Assembly (NCBI RefSeq): GCF_002001085.1
Contig: NZ_MUNU01000011.1
Coordinates: 1 to 64,000, forward strand
DNA length: 64,000 bases
Source of the DNA: Rhodanobacter sp. B05
Lineage (GTDB): Bacteria > Pseudomonadota > Gammaproteobacteria > Xanthomonadales > Rhodanobacteraceae
Direction: 5' to 3'
Shown here: positions 33,131-40,727 of the stretch, piece after piece
Layout of the letters: each line of letters starts with the position of its first letter
Numbering within the stretch: the first letter of the stretch is position 1
The notes under the pieces: model-generated
Seen by the model: only the letters and a program-made list of their open reading frames with translations
Database searches by the model: none
What the model was told of the DNA's origin: nothing
Position numbers and translations under genes: made by a program

Positions 33131-33526
33131 ATGATTGTCTCGCTGGGCAGGCTCGCCCGATCCCGGGGTCTTCGGACCCTGGCGGTGCTGGCGTGGCTGA
33201 TGCTGGTCAGCAGCTCCCTCGCCGCGGCGCCGATGGCGATGGGCATGCATGGAAGCGCCGCGCATGCGATGGTGGCGACCGGCGTCATCCTTCACCATGG
33301 TTCGGCACGTTCGAACCATCCTGCCGCAAGCATGTCCGATCACGCCTGCTGCGGCGATCGGATGGCGCAAGGCTGCCACTGTCATTCCGTGTGCGGCAGC
33401 GTGCTGCACTCGGTGACCGTCGTCGTTCCGGCGCCGGTGCTTTTTGTCGTCGTTTACGGATCGCCATCCACGGTCCGCGCGCCTTCGCCGAACACGGCGG
33501 CGCCCTTGCGGCCGCCCCTGGCCTGA
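33131..33526 (+). CDS. copL: CopL-like copper regulatory protein
   Basis: A 131-residue protein at the head of the copper operon. It has an N-terminal signal/membrane segment (LRTLAVLAWLMLVSSSLAAAP) and then His- and Met-rich sequence (MAMGMHGSAAHAM). A Cys/His cluster, DHACCGDRMAQGCHCHSVCG, is suited to Cu(I) binding. In Xanthomonas copL precedes copA-copB and is required for copper induction of them. The identification rests on position and composition. The 238 bp upstream, down to rlmJ, must hold the operon promoter, but no clear motif is visible. Confidence 0.75.
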   Translation: MIVSLGRLARSRGLRTLAVLAWLMLVSSSLAAAPMAMGMHGSAAHAMVATGVILHHGSARSNHPAASMSDHACCGDRMAQGCHCHSVCGSVLHSVTVVVPAPVLFVVVYGSPSTVRAPSPNTAAPLRPPLA

Positions 33527-33622
33527 TTCTCTCCGCCGCTCCGGGACAGCCTGTTTCCGGCCCGTCGTCGACAGCCCGTCGCGACCTGCATCGCTGCGAT
33601 GCGTGTTTCCGTGGATCGAATC

Positions 33623-35377
33623 ATGAAACCTCTTTCTCCTTCGGCGATCGACCGCTCGCGTCGACGCTTCGTGCAAGGCGTGACCCTGGGCGGCGCGGTT
33701 GCCGGCCTGGGCCTGTTGAGTTCGTCCCGGGCCTGGGCGGTCGGCCGCGATGCGCCGGTGGCGGGCTCGTTCCATCCGCATGTGCTCAGCGGCACCGAAT
33801 TCGCGCTGGACATCGCGCAATCGCCGGTCAACTACACCGGCGCCGCCCGGCTCGCCACGACCGTCAACGGCAGCGTTCCCGGCCCGATCCTGCGCTGGAA
33901 GGAAGGCAGCGTGGTCACCTTGCGCGTGAGCAATCGCCTGCGCGTGCCGACCTCGATCCACTGGCACGGCATCATCCTGCCGTTCCGGATGGATGGCGTA
34001 CCCGGGATCAGCTTCGACGGCGTCGCGCCGGGCGAGACCTTTGTCTACCGCTTTCCGGTGCGCCAGTCCGGCACCTACTGGTACCACTCGCACAGCGGCT
34101 TCCAGGAGCAGGTCGGGCTGTATGGCCCGATCGTGATCGAGCCGGCCGGGCCGGAGCGCTACCCGAGTGACCGCGACTACGTGGTGATGCTCAGCGATTG
34201 GACGGACGAAAATCCCTCTCGGATCCTGGCCAGGCTGAAGAAGCAGGGCGACTACTACAACCGTGCCCGGCCGACGGTGCCGGACTTCTTCCGCGATGTG
34301 CGCGACCAGGGTCTGCACCAGGCCCTGGCCATGCGCAGGATGTGGAACGAGATGCGCATGAATCCGACCGATTTCAGCGACGTCTCCGGCTACACCTATA
34401 CCTATCTGATGAACGGCACGGCGCCGGCCGGCAACTGGACCGGCCTGTTCAAGCCCGGCGAGAAGATCCGCCTGCGCTTCATCAACGGTTCGTCGATGAG
34501 CATCTTCGACGTGCGTATTCCGGGCCTGAAGATGACGGTGATTTCCGCCGATGGCCAGGACGTCGAGCCGGTGCCGGTCGACGAGTTCCGCATCGCGGTG
34601 GCCGAAACCTGTGACGTGATCGTCGAGCCTCAGGAGGATCGCGCCTACACGCTGTTCGCGCAGTCGATCGACCGCAGCGGCTATGCGCGCGGCACGCTCG
34701 CGCCGCGCCCCGGCATGCAAGCGGAAGTGCCCGGGCTCGACCCCATCCACTGGCTGACCATGCAGGACATGATGGGCACGATGGCCATGGGCGATGCCGG
34801 GCATGGCGATACTCACGGCACGAATCACGACGGCATGGCCATGGGTGACGCCCCGCTGGTGCGCCATGCCCGCACCGAATACCACAACCCCGGCGTCGAC
34901 ATGCACGTCGACATGCCACGCAACAACCTCGACGATCCGGGCAGCGGCCTGCGTGACAACGGTCGCCGCGTGCTGACCTATGCCGACCTGCACACGATCG
35001 GTGGTTCGCTGGACCCGCGCGAACCCGGCCGCGAGATCGAGCTGCACCTGACCGGCAACATGGAACGCTACATGTGGTCGTTCGACGGGGTGAAGTTCGC
35101 CGATGCCCGGCCGATCCACTTCAACAGCGGCGAGCGGCTGCGCATGGTGCTGGTCAACGACACCATGATGAACCACCCGATCCACCTGCACGGCATGTGG
35201 AGCGAACTGGAGAATCCCGACGGACAGTTCCAGGTGCGCAAGCACACCATCAACGTGCAGCCCGCGCAGCGCATCAGCTATGCGGTGAGCGCCGACAACC
35301 TCGGCCGCTGGGCGTACCACTGCCACATGCTGTATCACATGGAAGTGGGCATGATGCGCGAGGTGGTGGTGTCATGA
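33623..35377 (+). CDS. copA: Periplasmic multicopper oxidase CopA (copper resistance)
   Basis: A 584-residue Tat-exported oxidase (SRRRFVQGVTLGGAVAG) that sequesters or oxidises Cu(I). Copper-site motifs are HWHG near residue 113, HSHSGFQEQ, HPIHLHG, and HCHMLYHMEVGMM at the C-terminus. A Met/His-rich insert (MMGTMAMGDAGHGDTHG to GMAMGD, about 385-415) is typical of the PcoA/CopA resistance family. ATG 33623 gives the expected Tat leader; an in-frame ATG 24 bp earlier is possible. Its stop overlaps copB by 4 bp. Confidence 0.95.
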   Translation: MKPLSPSAIDRSRRRFVQGVTLGGAVAGLGLLSSSRAWAVGRDAPVAGSFHPHVLSGTEFALDIAQSPVNYTGAARLATTVNGSVPGPILRWKEGSVVTLRVSNRLRVPTSIHWHGIILPFRMDGVPGISFDGVAPGETFVYRFPVRQSGTYWYHSHSGFQEQVGLYGPIVIEPAGPERYPSDRDYVVMLSDWTDENPSRILARLKKQGDYYNRARPTVPDFFRDVRDQGLHQALAMRRMWNEMRMNPTDFSDVSGYTYTYLMNGTAPAGNWTGLFKPGEKIRLRFINGSSMSIFDVRIPGLKMTVISADGQDVEPVPVDEFRIAVAETCDVIVEPQEDRAYTLFAQSIDRSGYARGTLAPRPGMQAEVPGLDPIHWLTMQDMMGTMAMGDAGHGDTHGTNHDGMAMGDAPLVRHARTEYHNPGVDMHVDMPRNNLDDPGSGLRDNGRRVLTYADLHTIGGSLDPREPGREIELHLTGNMERYMWSFDGVKFADARPIHFNSGERLRMVLVNDTMMNHPIHLHGMWSELENPDGQFQVRKHTINVQPAQRISYAVSADNLGRWAYHCHMLYHMEVGMMREVVVS

Positions 35378-36453
35378 GGACGCGCCTTCGATTCATTTGC
35401 CTTCCCCTGACTCGCCCGGTGTTGCTGACGGCGTGGCTGCTGGCGTTGCCATGGCTGGCCACGGCGCAGAGCGTGCCCGCGTCCGGCAGCACGTCGTCGA
35501 TGGGCATGAGCGCGATGCCGCAGATGGATCACGGCGACATGCCCGGCATGGCGATGCCGGCTGCCGCAAGCAGGGCGGCGAAACCGGCGACGACCGTGCC
35601 CGCCACGCAGGCCGGGAAGAAACCTGTTCCCGTGCCTTCGACACAGGCCTCCCACGACATGGATGACATGGACCACGGCAGCATGCCAGGCATGGATCAC
35701 GGCGCGAAGCCGGCCACGCCGATGGGGCCGATGCAGGGCGGCAATCCGCCGCCGAATGCGCGCAGTCCCGATTATTCCGATGGACTCGACTACGGTTCCA
35801 TGCAAGGCATGGAGATGGCCGACAAGCTCTCGCTCGGCATGCTGCTGATCGACCGGCTGGAAGCGTTCCACGGCCGCGATGGCGATGGCCAGAGCTGGGA
35901 GGCCGAGGGTTGGTATGGCGACGACGGCAACAAGTTGTGGCTGCGCAGCGAAGGCGAGCATAGCCGCGGCAAGCTCGACGACGGCGATCTGGAGGCGTTC
36001 TGGAACCACGCCGTCGCCGCCTACTGGAGCACCCAGCTGGGTGCCCGTCAGGATCTGGGTGAAGGGCCCGGCCGCAGCTGGGCCGCGCTCGGTGTGCAAG
36101 GCCTGGCGCCGTATCGGTTCGAGCTGGAAGCGACCGCCTATGCCGGGGCTTCCGGCCGGACGGCGGGGCGCCTGCGGGTCGACTACGAGTTGCTGTTCAC
36201 CCAGCGCCTGATCCTGCAGCCGGAACTGGAGGCCAACTTCTATGGCAAGGACGATCCGCAGCGGCGCATCGGCCGTGGTCTCTCCGACGTCCAGTTCGGC
36301 TTGCGGCTACGCTATGAGGTGCAGCGCCAGTTCGCACCGTATATCGGGGTGAACTGGGTGCGTCGCATCGGCACCACGGCCGACTACGCGCGGCAGGATC
36401 ATCAACCCGTGCTCGACCGGCAGATCGCGGTCGGCGTTCGCATCTGGTTTTGA
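35374..36453 (+). CDS. copB: Outer-membrane copper resistance protein CopB
   Basis: A 359-residue protein. A signal peptide (MRTRLRFICLPLT to ATAQS) is followed by a Met/His-rich region with repeated MDHGxMPGM motifs (about 45-125), which bind copper. A C-terminal beta-barrel follows, with RLEAFHGRDGDGQSWEAEGWYGDDGNKLWLRSEGE and the final strand QIAVGVRIWF. This is the standard PcoB/CopB layout. The start overlaps the copA stop (ATGA), so the frame upstream of 35374 is not part of it. Confidence 0.95.
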   Translation: MRTRLRFICLPLTRPVLLTAWLLALPWLATAQSVPASGSTSSMGMSAMPQMDHGDMPGMAMPAAASRAAKPATTVPATQAGKKPVPVPSTQASHDMDDMDHGSMPGMDHGAKPATPMGPMQGGNPPPNARSPDYSDGLDYGSMQGMEMADKLSLGMLLIDRLEAFHGRDGDGQSWEAEGWYGDDGNKLWLRSEGEHSRGKLDDGDLEAFWNHAVAAYWSTQLGARQDLGEGPGRSWAALGVQGLAPYRFELEATAYAGASGRTAGRLRVDYELLFTQRLILQPELEANFYGKDDPQRRIGRGLSDVQFGLRLRYEVQRQFAPYIGVNWVRRIGTTADYARQDHQPVLDRQIAVGVRIWF

Positions 36454-36464
36454 GGGCAGACACC

Positions 36465-37133
36465 GTGAAACAGCACATCAAGCACTGCAGCATCGCCGTC
36501 GTCGCCGTCCTGATCATCCTTGCCGCTGGCGCGGGCGTGTTCGTGTACTCCGGCGTCTACAACATCGGCGCCGACGACCACCACACCAGGCCGGTCTTCG
36601 CGATCATGCAAACCCTGCGCGAACACTCCATCCATGCGCGTTCGAAAGACCTCACCGTGCCCGACCTCGATGACCCGCAACTGATACTGAAAGGTGCCGG
36701 GCAGTACGCGGCGATGTGCACCGAATGCCATCTCGCTCCGGGCAGACTGGATTCGGAAATTCGCCCCGGCCTGTACCCGCAGCCGCCGAACCTGTCGCAG
36801 GTACGAATCGATCCGAAGGATGCATTCTGGGTGATCAAGCACGGCATCAAGATGAGCGCGATGCCGGCGTGGGGTGGCAGCCACGACGACGCCACGATCT
36901 GGAGCATGGTGGCGTTCCTGCAGAAACTGCCCGATCTCACGCCGGCGCAATACCAGGACATCGTGGCGCGGGCGCCGCCGGACGAGGATATGGACGGAGG
37001 CCACAGCCACGGCAGTGCCGATGCGCACGGCGCGGCGGACATGCCGGGCATGCAGATGCCCGCCCAACCGGCGATCAAGGATTCCACTCGCGATGCCACC
37101 ACCGAGAACAGGCCCCCGCAGCATGAGCACTGA
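36465..37133 (+). CDS. Membrane-anchored cytochrome c of the copper operon
   Basis: A 222-residue monoheme cytochrome c anchored by an N-terminal helix (CSIAVVAVLIILAAGAGVFVY). The heme site is MCTECHLAPG (CxxCH), and MSAMPAWGG supplies the probable axial Met. The C-terminus is His/Met-rich (GGHSHGSADAHGAADMPGMQMP), similar to CopB repeats, suggesting copper contact. GTG 36465 is chosen, with GAGGGCAG upstream; a TTG at 36450 is possible. It may pass electrons from copper oxidation to the respiratory chain; this is an inference from context. Confidence 0.85.
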   Translation: MKQHIKHCSIAVVAVLIILAAGAGVFVYSGVYNIGADDHHTRPVFAIMQTLREHSIHARSKDLTVPDLDDPQLILKGAGQYAAMCTECHLAPGRLDSEIRPGLYPQPPNLSQVRIDPKDAFWVIKHGIKMSAMPAWGGSHDDATIWSMVAFLQKLPDLTPAQYQDIVARAPPDEDMDGGHSHGSADAHGAADMPGMQMPAQPAIKDSTRDATTENRPPQHEH

Positions 37134-37338
37134 AGTGATCCTGCAGAGTACCTTGACCTGCCCGCATTGCGGCCATCAGGTCACCGAGACGATGCCGACC
37201 AACGCCTGCCAGTTCTTTTACGACTGCGCCGGGTGTGGCGAACTGTTGCGGCCCAAACCCGGTGATTGCTGCGTGTTCTGCTCGTACGGCAGCGTGCCGT
37301 GCCCGCCGGTGCAGCAACAGAAGCGCTGCTGCGGATAG
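37123..37338 (+). CDS. Cys-rich mini-protein of the copper operon
   Basis: A 71-residue cytoplasmic protein with ten or more Cys residues. A zinc-ribbon-like LTCPHCGHQ is followed by DCAGCGELLRP, then GDCCVFCSYGSVPCPPVQ and a CCG end. The GDCCVFCSYG block recurs in small uncharacterised proteins found near metal-resistance genes, so it is probably a metal-binding accessory or chaperone. It overlaps the end of the cytochrome gene by 11 bp in a different frame, which supports it being the last gene of the cop operon. Confidence 0.8.
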   Translation: MSTEVILQSTLTCPHCGHQVTETMPTNACQFFYDCAGCGELLRPKPGDCCVFCSYGSVPCPPVQQQKRCCG

Positions 37339-37431
37339 CAGCCTCCGACGTCTGCGCCCGGCCGTCTGGACGGCTGTGATCGCCATGTGCGTCACGCGAA
37401 CAGGTTCCTCGCGGGCCGCCAGCCTGCGCGC

Positions 37432-38361
37432 TCATTCCACCATGCTGTGGCTTTCGCTGGTGCCGAGCAGTTCGGGTTGCGTCGTGCCGCGTTGCTTGCG
37501 ATTCAGCAGCGGATGCATGAACACCGCGGCCAGAATCACCACCACGCCGGCGTAGAACCAGCCGTCCAGCTCGTGCTGCTCACCCAAGAGCACGATCGCC
37601 AGCACGATCGCGTAGACCGGCTCCAGGTTGGTCACCATCTGGGTGCCGAATGCGCTCATGTGGCGCAGCGCCACCAGCGCCAGCGAGAACGGCAGCAAGG
37701 TGCAGCCGAACGACAGCGCCAGCAGCAACAGTGCGTCGTGCAGATCGGGCAGCACGAAGGCCGGCCCGGTGTGCGGCAGCAGCGGCGCCAGCGCGGTGAG
37801 GAAGAGCGTGCCGGTACCCAGCTCGATGAAGGTCACCACCAGCGGGTCGCCGTGTTCCACCAGCCGCTTGTTGAGCGAGCCGAAGAACGCCACGAACAGC
37901 GCCGACAGCACGCCCACCGCGATGCCCAGGCGCATGTCGTGTGGCACGCCGCCCACCACCATCATCACGCCCGGCACCACCGCCACGCCGATCATCAGCT
38001 CGCGCGGATCGAACTTGCGTTTGGCGATCCACGGCTCGATGAAGGCCAGGAACACCGGCCCCAGCGCGATGCAGGTGGCACCGACGGAAGCGTTCGACAG
38101 CTTGATCGCGGCGTAGAAACTCAGCCAGTGCAGCGACACCAGCACGCCGATGCCGGCATACGCCCAGATCAGCCGCGCCGGCATCGCGCGCAGCCCGCGC
38201 CAGACCCGCGGCATCAGCAGCAGCGCGGCGACCACCAGCAGCATGCGCCACCACACCAGCGGCAATGCCGGCAAGGTGATCAGCTTGCCGAGGATCGCGG
38301 TGAAGCCCCACAACAACACGCAGAAATGAATCTGCAGGCGGGCCAGGTTGGCAGGTTGCAT
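37432..38361 (-). CDS. EamA/DMT-family transporter
   Basis: A 309-residue inner-membrane protein with ten predicted helices. The first repeat is LQIHFCVLLWGFTAILGKLI, and the second EamA repeat starts near residue 155. Conserved-looking stretches include RMLLVVAALLLMP, HWLSFYAAIKLSNASVGATCIALGP and VTNLEPVYAIVLAIVLLGE. The last 25 residues form a soluble tail. The substrate is unknown. It is unlike the EamA protein at 4048-4923 in detail. It faces the cop operon tail-to-tail. Confidence 0.87.
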   Translation of the reverse strand: MQPANLARLQIHFCVLLWGFTAILGKLITLPALPLVWWRMLLVVAALLLMPRVWRGLRAMPARLIWAYAGIGVLVSLHWLSFYAAIKLSNASVGATCIALGPVFLAFIEPWIAKRKFDPRELMIGVAVVPGVMMVVGGVPHDMRLGIAVGVLSALFVAFFGSLNKRLVEHGDPLVVTFIELGTGTLFLTALAPLLPHTGPAFVLPDLHDALLLLALSFGCTLLPFSLALVALRHMSAFGTQMVTNLEPVYAIVLAIVLLGEQHELDGWFYAGVVVILAAVFMHPLLNRKQRGTTQPELLGTSESHSMVE

Positions 38362-38418
38362 GGGGGCATCGCGCGGGGAGATGCCGCATTCTAGCGCCGG
38401 CCACCGCGCTCCGGCGGG

Positions 38419-40557
38419 TTACCCGGATTTGTGTCTGGCCGACGGCATCATCCGCCCGGAACTGCGCAACTGCTGCAGCACGGCGCGGCAGGTGTTGTCG
38501 CCGTCGTTGTCGTGGCTGGGTGCAACCAGGGCGAGCAGGGCGGCGGCCGGCGCGGCGACCACGCCCAGCGCGACCGCACCGGCACCGCGCAGCAGCAGCG
38601 GTCCTTTGTGCACACCGGCATCGGGCTGCTTCAGTGTGCCCTTGACGTACAGCGGCGAGCGCAGCGAGAAGATGCGCACGCCCTTGGTATGCGGCTGCAC
38701 GTCGAGGTCGAGCTGCTCGGTCGACATGTTCACCGTGCCGGTGACGTTGATCACCGCGTCGTCGGTATCGAATACGAACAGGCGCATGTCGAACAGGCCG
38801 TTCGTCGCCGTCATGTCGGTCGCGGCGCAATTGATCTTCACCGTCTTGTCGCCGAACAGTTTGCCGATGACGATATTGCCCACGTTGAGGCCGGCGGTTT
38901 CCAGCAGGGTCTTGCTGATCGCACCGTCGTTCATCAGCAGCTTCAGCTCGCCGTTGGCGCTGCCGAGCAGGGCGGCGACGGAGTTGCCCTGGGCGGTGAG
39001 GTCGGCGTCGCCGTTGATCTCGCCGAAGCTGGTGCGCATCGGTTCGAAGGTGGGGAACAACTGCTTGAGCTTGAGATGGCGCGCATCGAGTTTCAGCACG
39101 CCTCGCATCGGGGCCCGGCTGCCGTCCAGGGTGATGTTGCTGCGCACCTTGCCGCCGGCGAGTCCGAAACTCAGCGGGTCCAGGTACAGCGCACCGTTGT
39201 TCATGACGAGGTGGGCGCTCAGCGATTCGATCGGCAGCGCCTTGCCGCGCACGATCCGCGCGCCGGTGAAGGTCACATCCGCGTCCATCGCCTGCCAGCG
39301 GTCGGTGCGGAACGGCTCGACCGGCAGCAGCTTGTCCGCGGGTTGGGGCGTGCCGTCGCCGCGCTGCTTTTTGTCGGCGCTGGAATCGGCGCCGATCAGT
39401 GGTGCCAGGTCGGCGAACTGCAGCAACTTCGAATGGAGATCGCCGCTCAATTTCGGCCGCGCACCGCCAGTGACGAACAACAGGTTGCCGGCCAGGTCGC
39501 TGCCGCCGACGCGGCCGCGGAAATCCTGATAGCTGTAGCGGCTGCCCTTGCGGCCCAGCGTGGCCTTCAGGTGGCCTTCGGTGGCATAGGGCGGCGTGTC
39601 TGGCAGGGTGATGCCGATGAGCGGGTAGAGTCTGGCCATGCTGGAGCCGGAGAACCATAGCCGCACGTCGAGTGCGCCCAGATGCAGCGGGTCGGTCAAG
39701 GTGCCGACCAGGGCGATGTGGCTGTCGCCGATATGCACGTCGGCCTGCAGGGGAAATGGCTTGCTGGTGTCCTGCAGGGCAAGCACGGCGCCGAGCTTGC
39801 CTTGGCCGGTGAGGGCGTTGCCCTGGTAGTTGCCGGTGGCGTTCCAGGCGAACTGGTAGTTGATGGATGTGTTCGACTTTTGCGGCTTTTCATCGGCACC
39901 GGCCAACACCTTGCTGGCGACAGCGCCGGCGGTCTTGCCCGCCTGTTCGCGCGCGGCGCTGGTTTGTTGCGCCACGATCTGGTCGTAGGGAATGGCCACT
40001 TGCAGCGGCGTCACGCTGACCTTGAGTTTCGTGCGCGTGGCGGCGTCATCAAGGCTGATGACACCGCGATCGAAACCGACCGAGCCGATGTCCAGATGCC
40101 AGGTCGATGGTGTCGAATCCTGCGGCAACGTGAAATCCCAGCTGGCCCGCCCCTGCCTGTCGCGCTCCAGGTCGACCTTGGGGTGCACCAGTTGCACCGA
40201 CGGCACCTCGATGCGGTGCGCCAGCAGTGCAAGCGGAGACAGGCGGAAGTGCAGGGCGTCCAGCTGGGCGAATTGCGGTTGTGCGGCCCAGTCCGGATTG
40301 GCGATACGGACATCGCGCGCGGTGAACTCGGGCCAGGGCAGCAGCGAGCCGAGCCAGCTGCCGTTGCGGTCGCGCCGCCAGTCCAGGGTGAGGTCGCCGT
40401 CTATCGCGAACGGCCGGCCGATGGCCTGGCTCACCTTGTTGTCGATGAACGGCCGCGCGCGATTCCAGCTGAAGGAGGCGATCACCGCCAGCAACAGCAC
40501 GACCAGCGCCAGCAAGGCGCTGGCGATCAGGACCAGTAACCTGGGGCCTCGCTTCAT
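38419..40557 (-). CDS. AsmA-family envelope protein
   Basis: A 712-residue protein with one N-terminal helix (LLVLIASALLALVVLLLAVIASF) and a large periplasmic beta-rich domain. AsmA features include FIDNKVSQAIGRPFAIDGDLTLDW near the start and the C-terminal GEINGDADLTAQGNSVAALLGSANGELKLLMNDGAISKTLLETAGLNV. AsmA-like proteins are bridge-like lipid-transfer proteins between the membranes. Start 40557 (MKRGPRLL) is preferred over an in-frame upstream ATG because the cationic N-end leads straight into the membrane helix. Confidence 0.88.
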   Translation of the reverse strand: MKRGPRLLVLIASALLALVVLLLAVIASFSWNRARPFIDNKVSQAIGRPFAIDGDLTLDWRRDRNGSWLGSLLPWPEFTARDVRIANPDWAAQPQFAQLDALHFRLSPLALLAHRIEVPSVQLVHPKVDLERDRQGRASWDFTLPQDSTPSTWHLDIGSVGFDRGVISLDDAATRTKLKVSVTPLQVAIPYDQIVAQQTSAAREQAGKTAGAVASKVLAGADEKPQKSNTSINYQFAWNATGNYQGNALTGQGKLGAVLALQDTSKPFPLQADVHIGDSHIALVGTLTDPLHLGALDVRLWFSGSSMARLYPLIGITLPDTPPYATEGHLKATLGRKGSRYSYQDFRGRVGGSDLAGNLLFVTGGARPKLSGDLHSKLLQFADLAPLIGADSSADKKQRGDGTPQPADKLLPVEPFRTDRWQAMDADVTFTGARIVRGKALPIESLSAHLVMNNGALYLDPLSFGLAGGKVRSNITLDGSRAPMRGVLKLDARHLKLKQLFPTFEPMRTSFGEINGDADLTAQGNSVAALLGSANGELKLLMNDGAISKTLLETAGLNVGNIVIGKLFGDKTVKINCAATDMTATNGLFDMRLFVFDTDDAVINVTGTVNMSTEQLDLDVQPHTKGVRIFSLRSPLYVKGTLKQPDAGVHKGPLLLRGAGAVALGVVAAPAAALLALVAPSHDNDGDNTCRAVLQQLRSSGRMMPSARHKSG

Positions 40558-40727
40558 GGGCTCGCTCCGCGTTCCTCGACCGTGGCGCGCATCCGTGCGC
40601 AGGCGTCGGGCCATTCCATGCCTTGAGGGGGAGTCATAGCCAATGCGATGGCAAGGTTATGTAGTCGCCCGAGGTTGCCGTTCAGTTTGCGGTCGTGTGG
40701 AGTGCGCAGGCGTGCCCCGCTGCGCCG

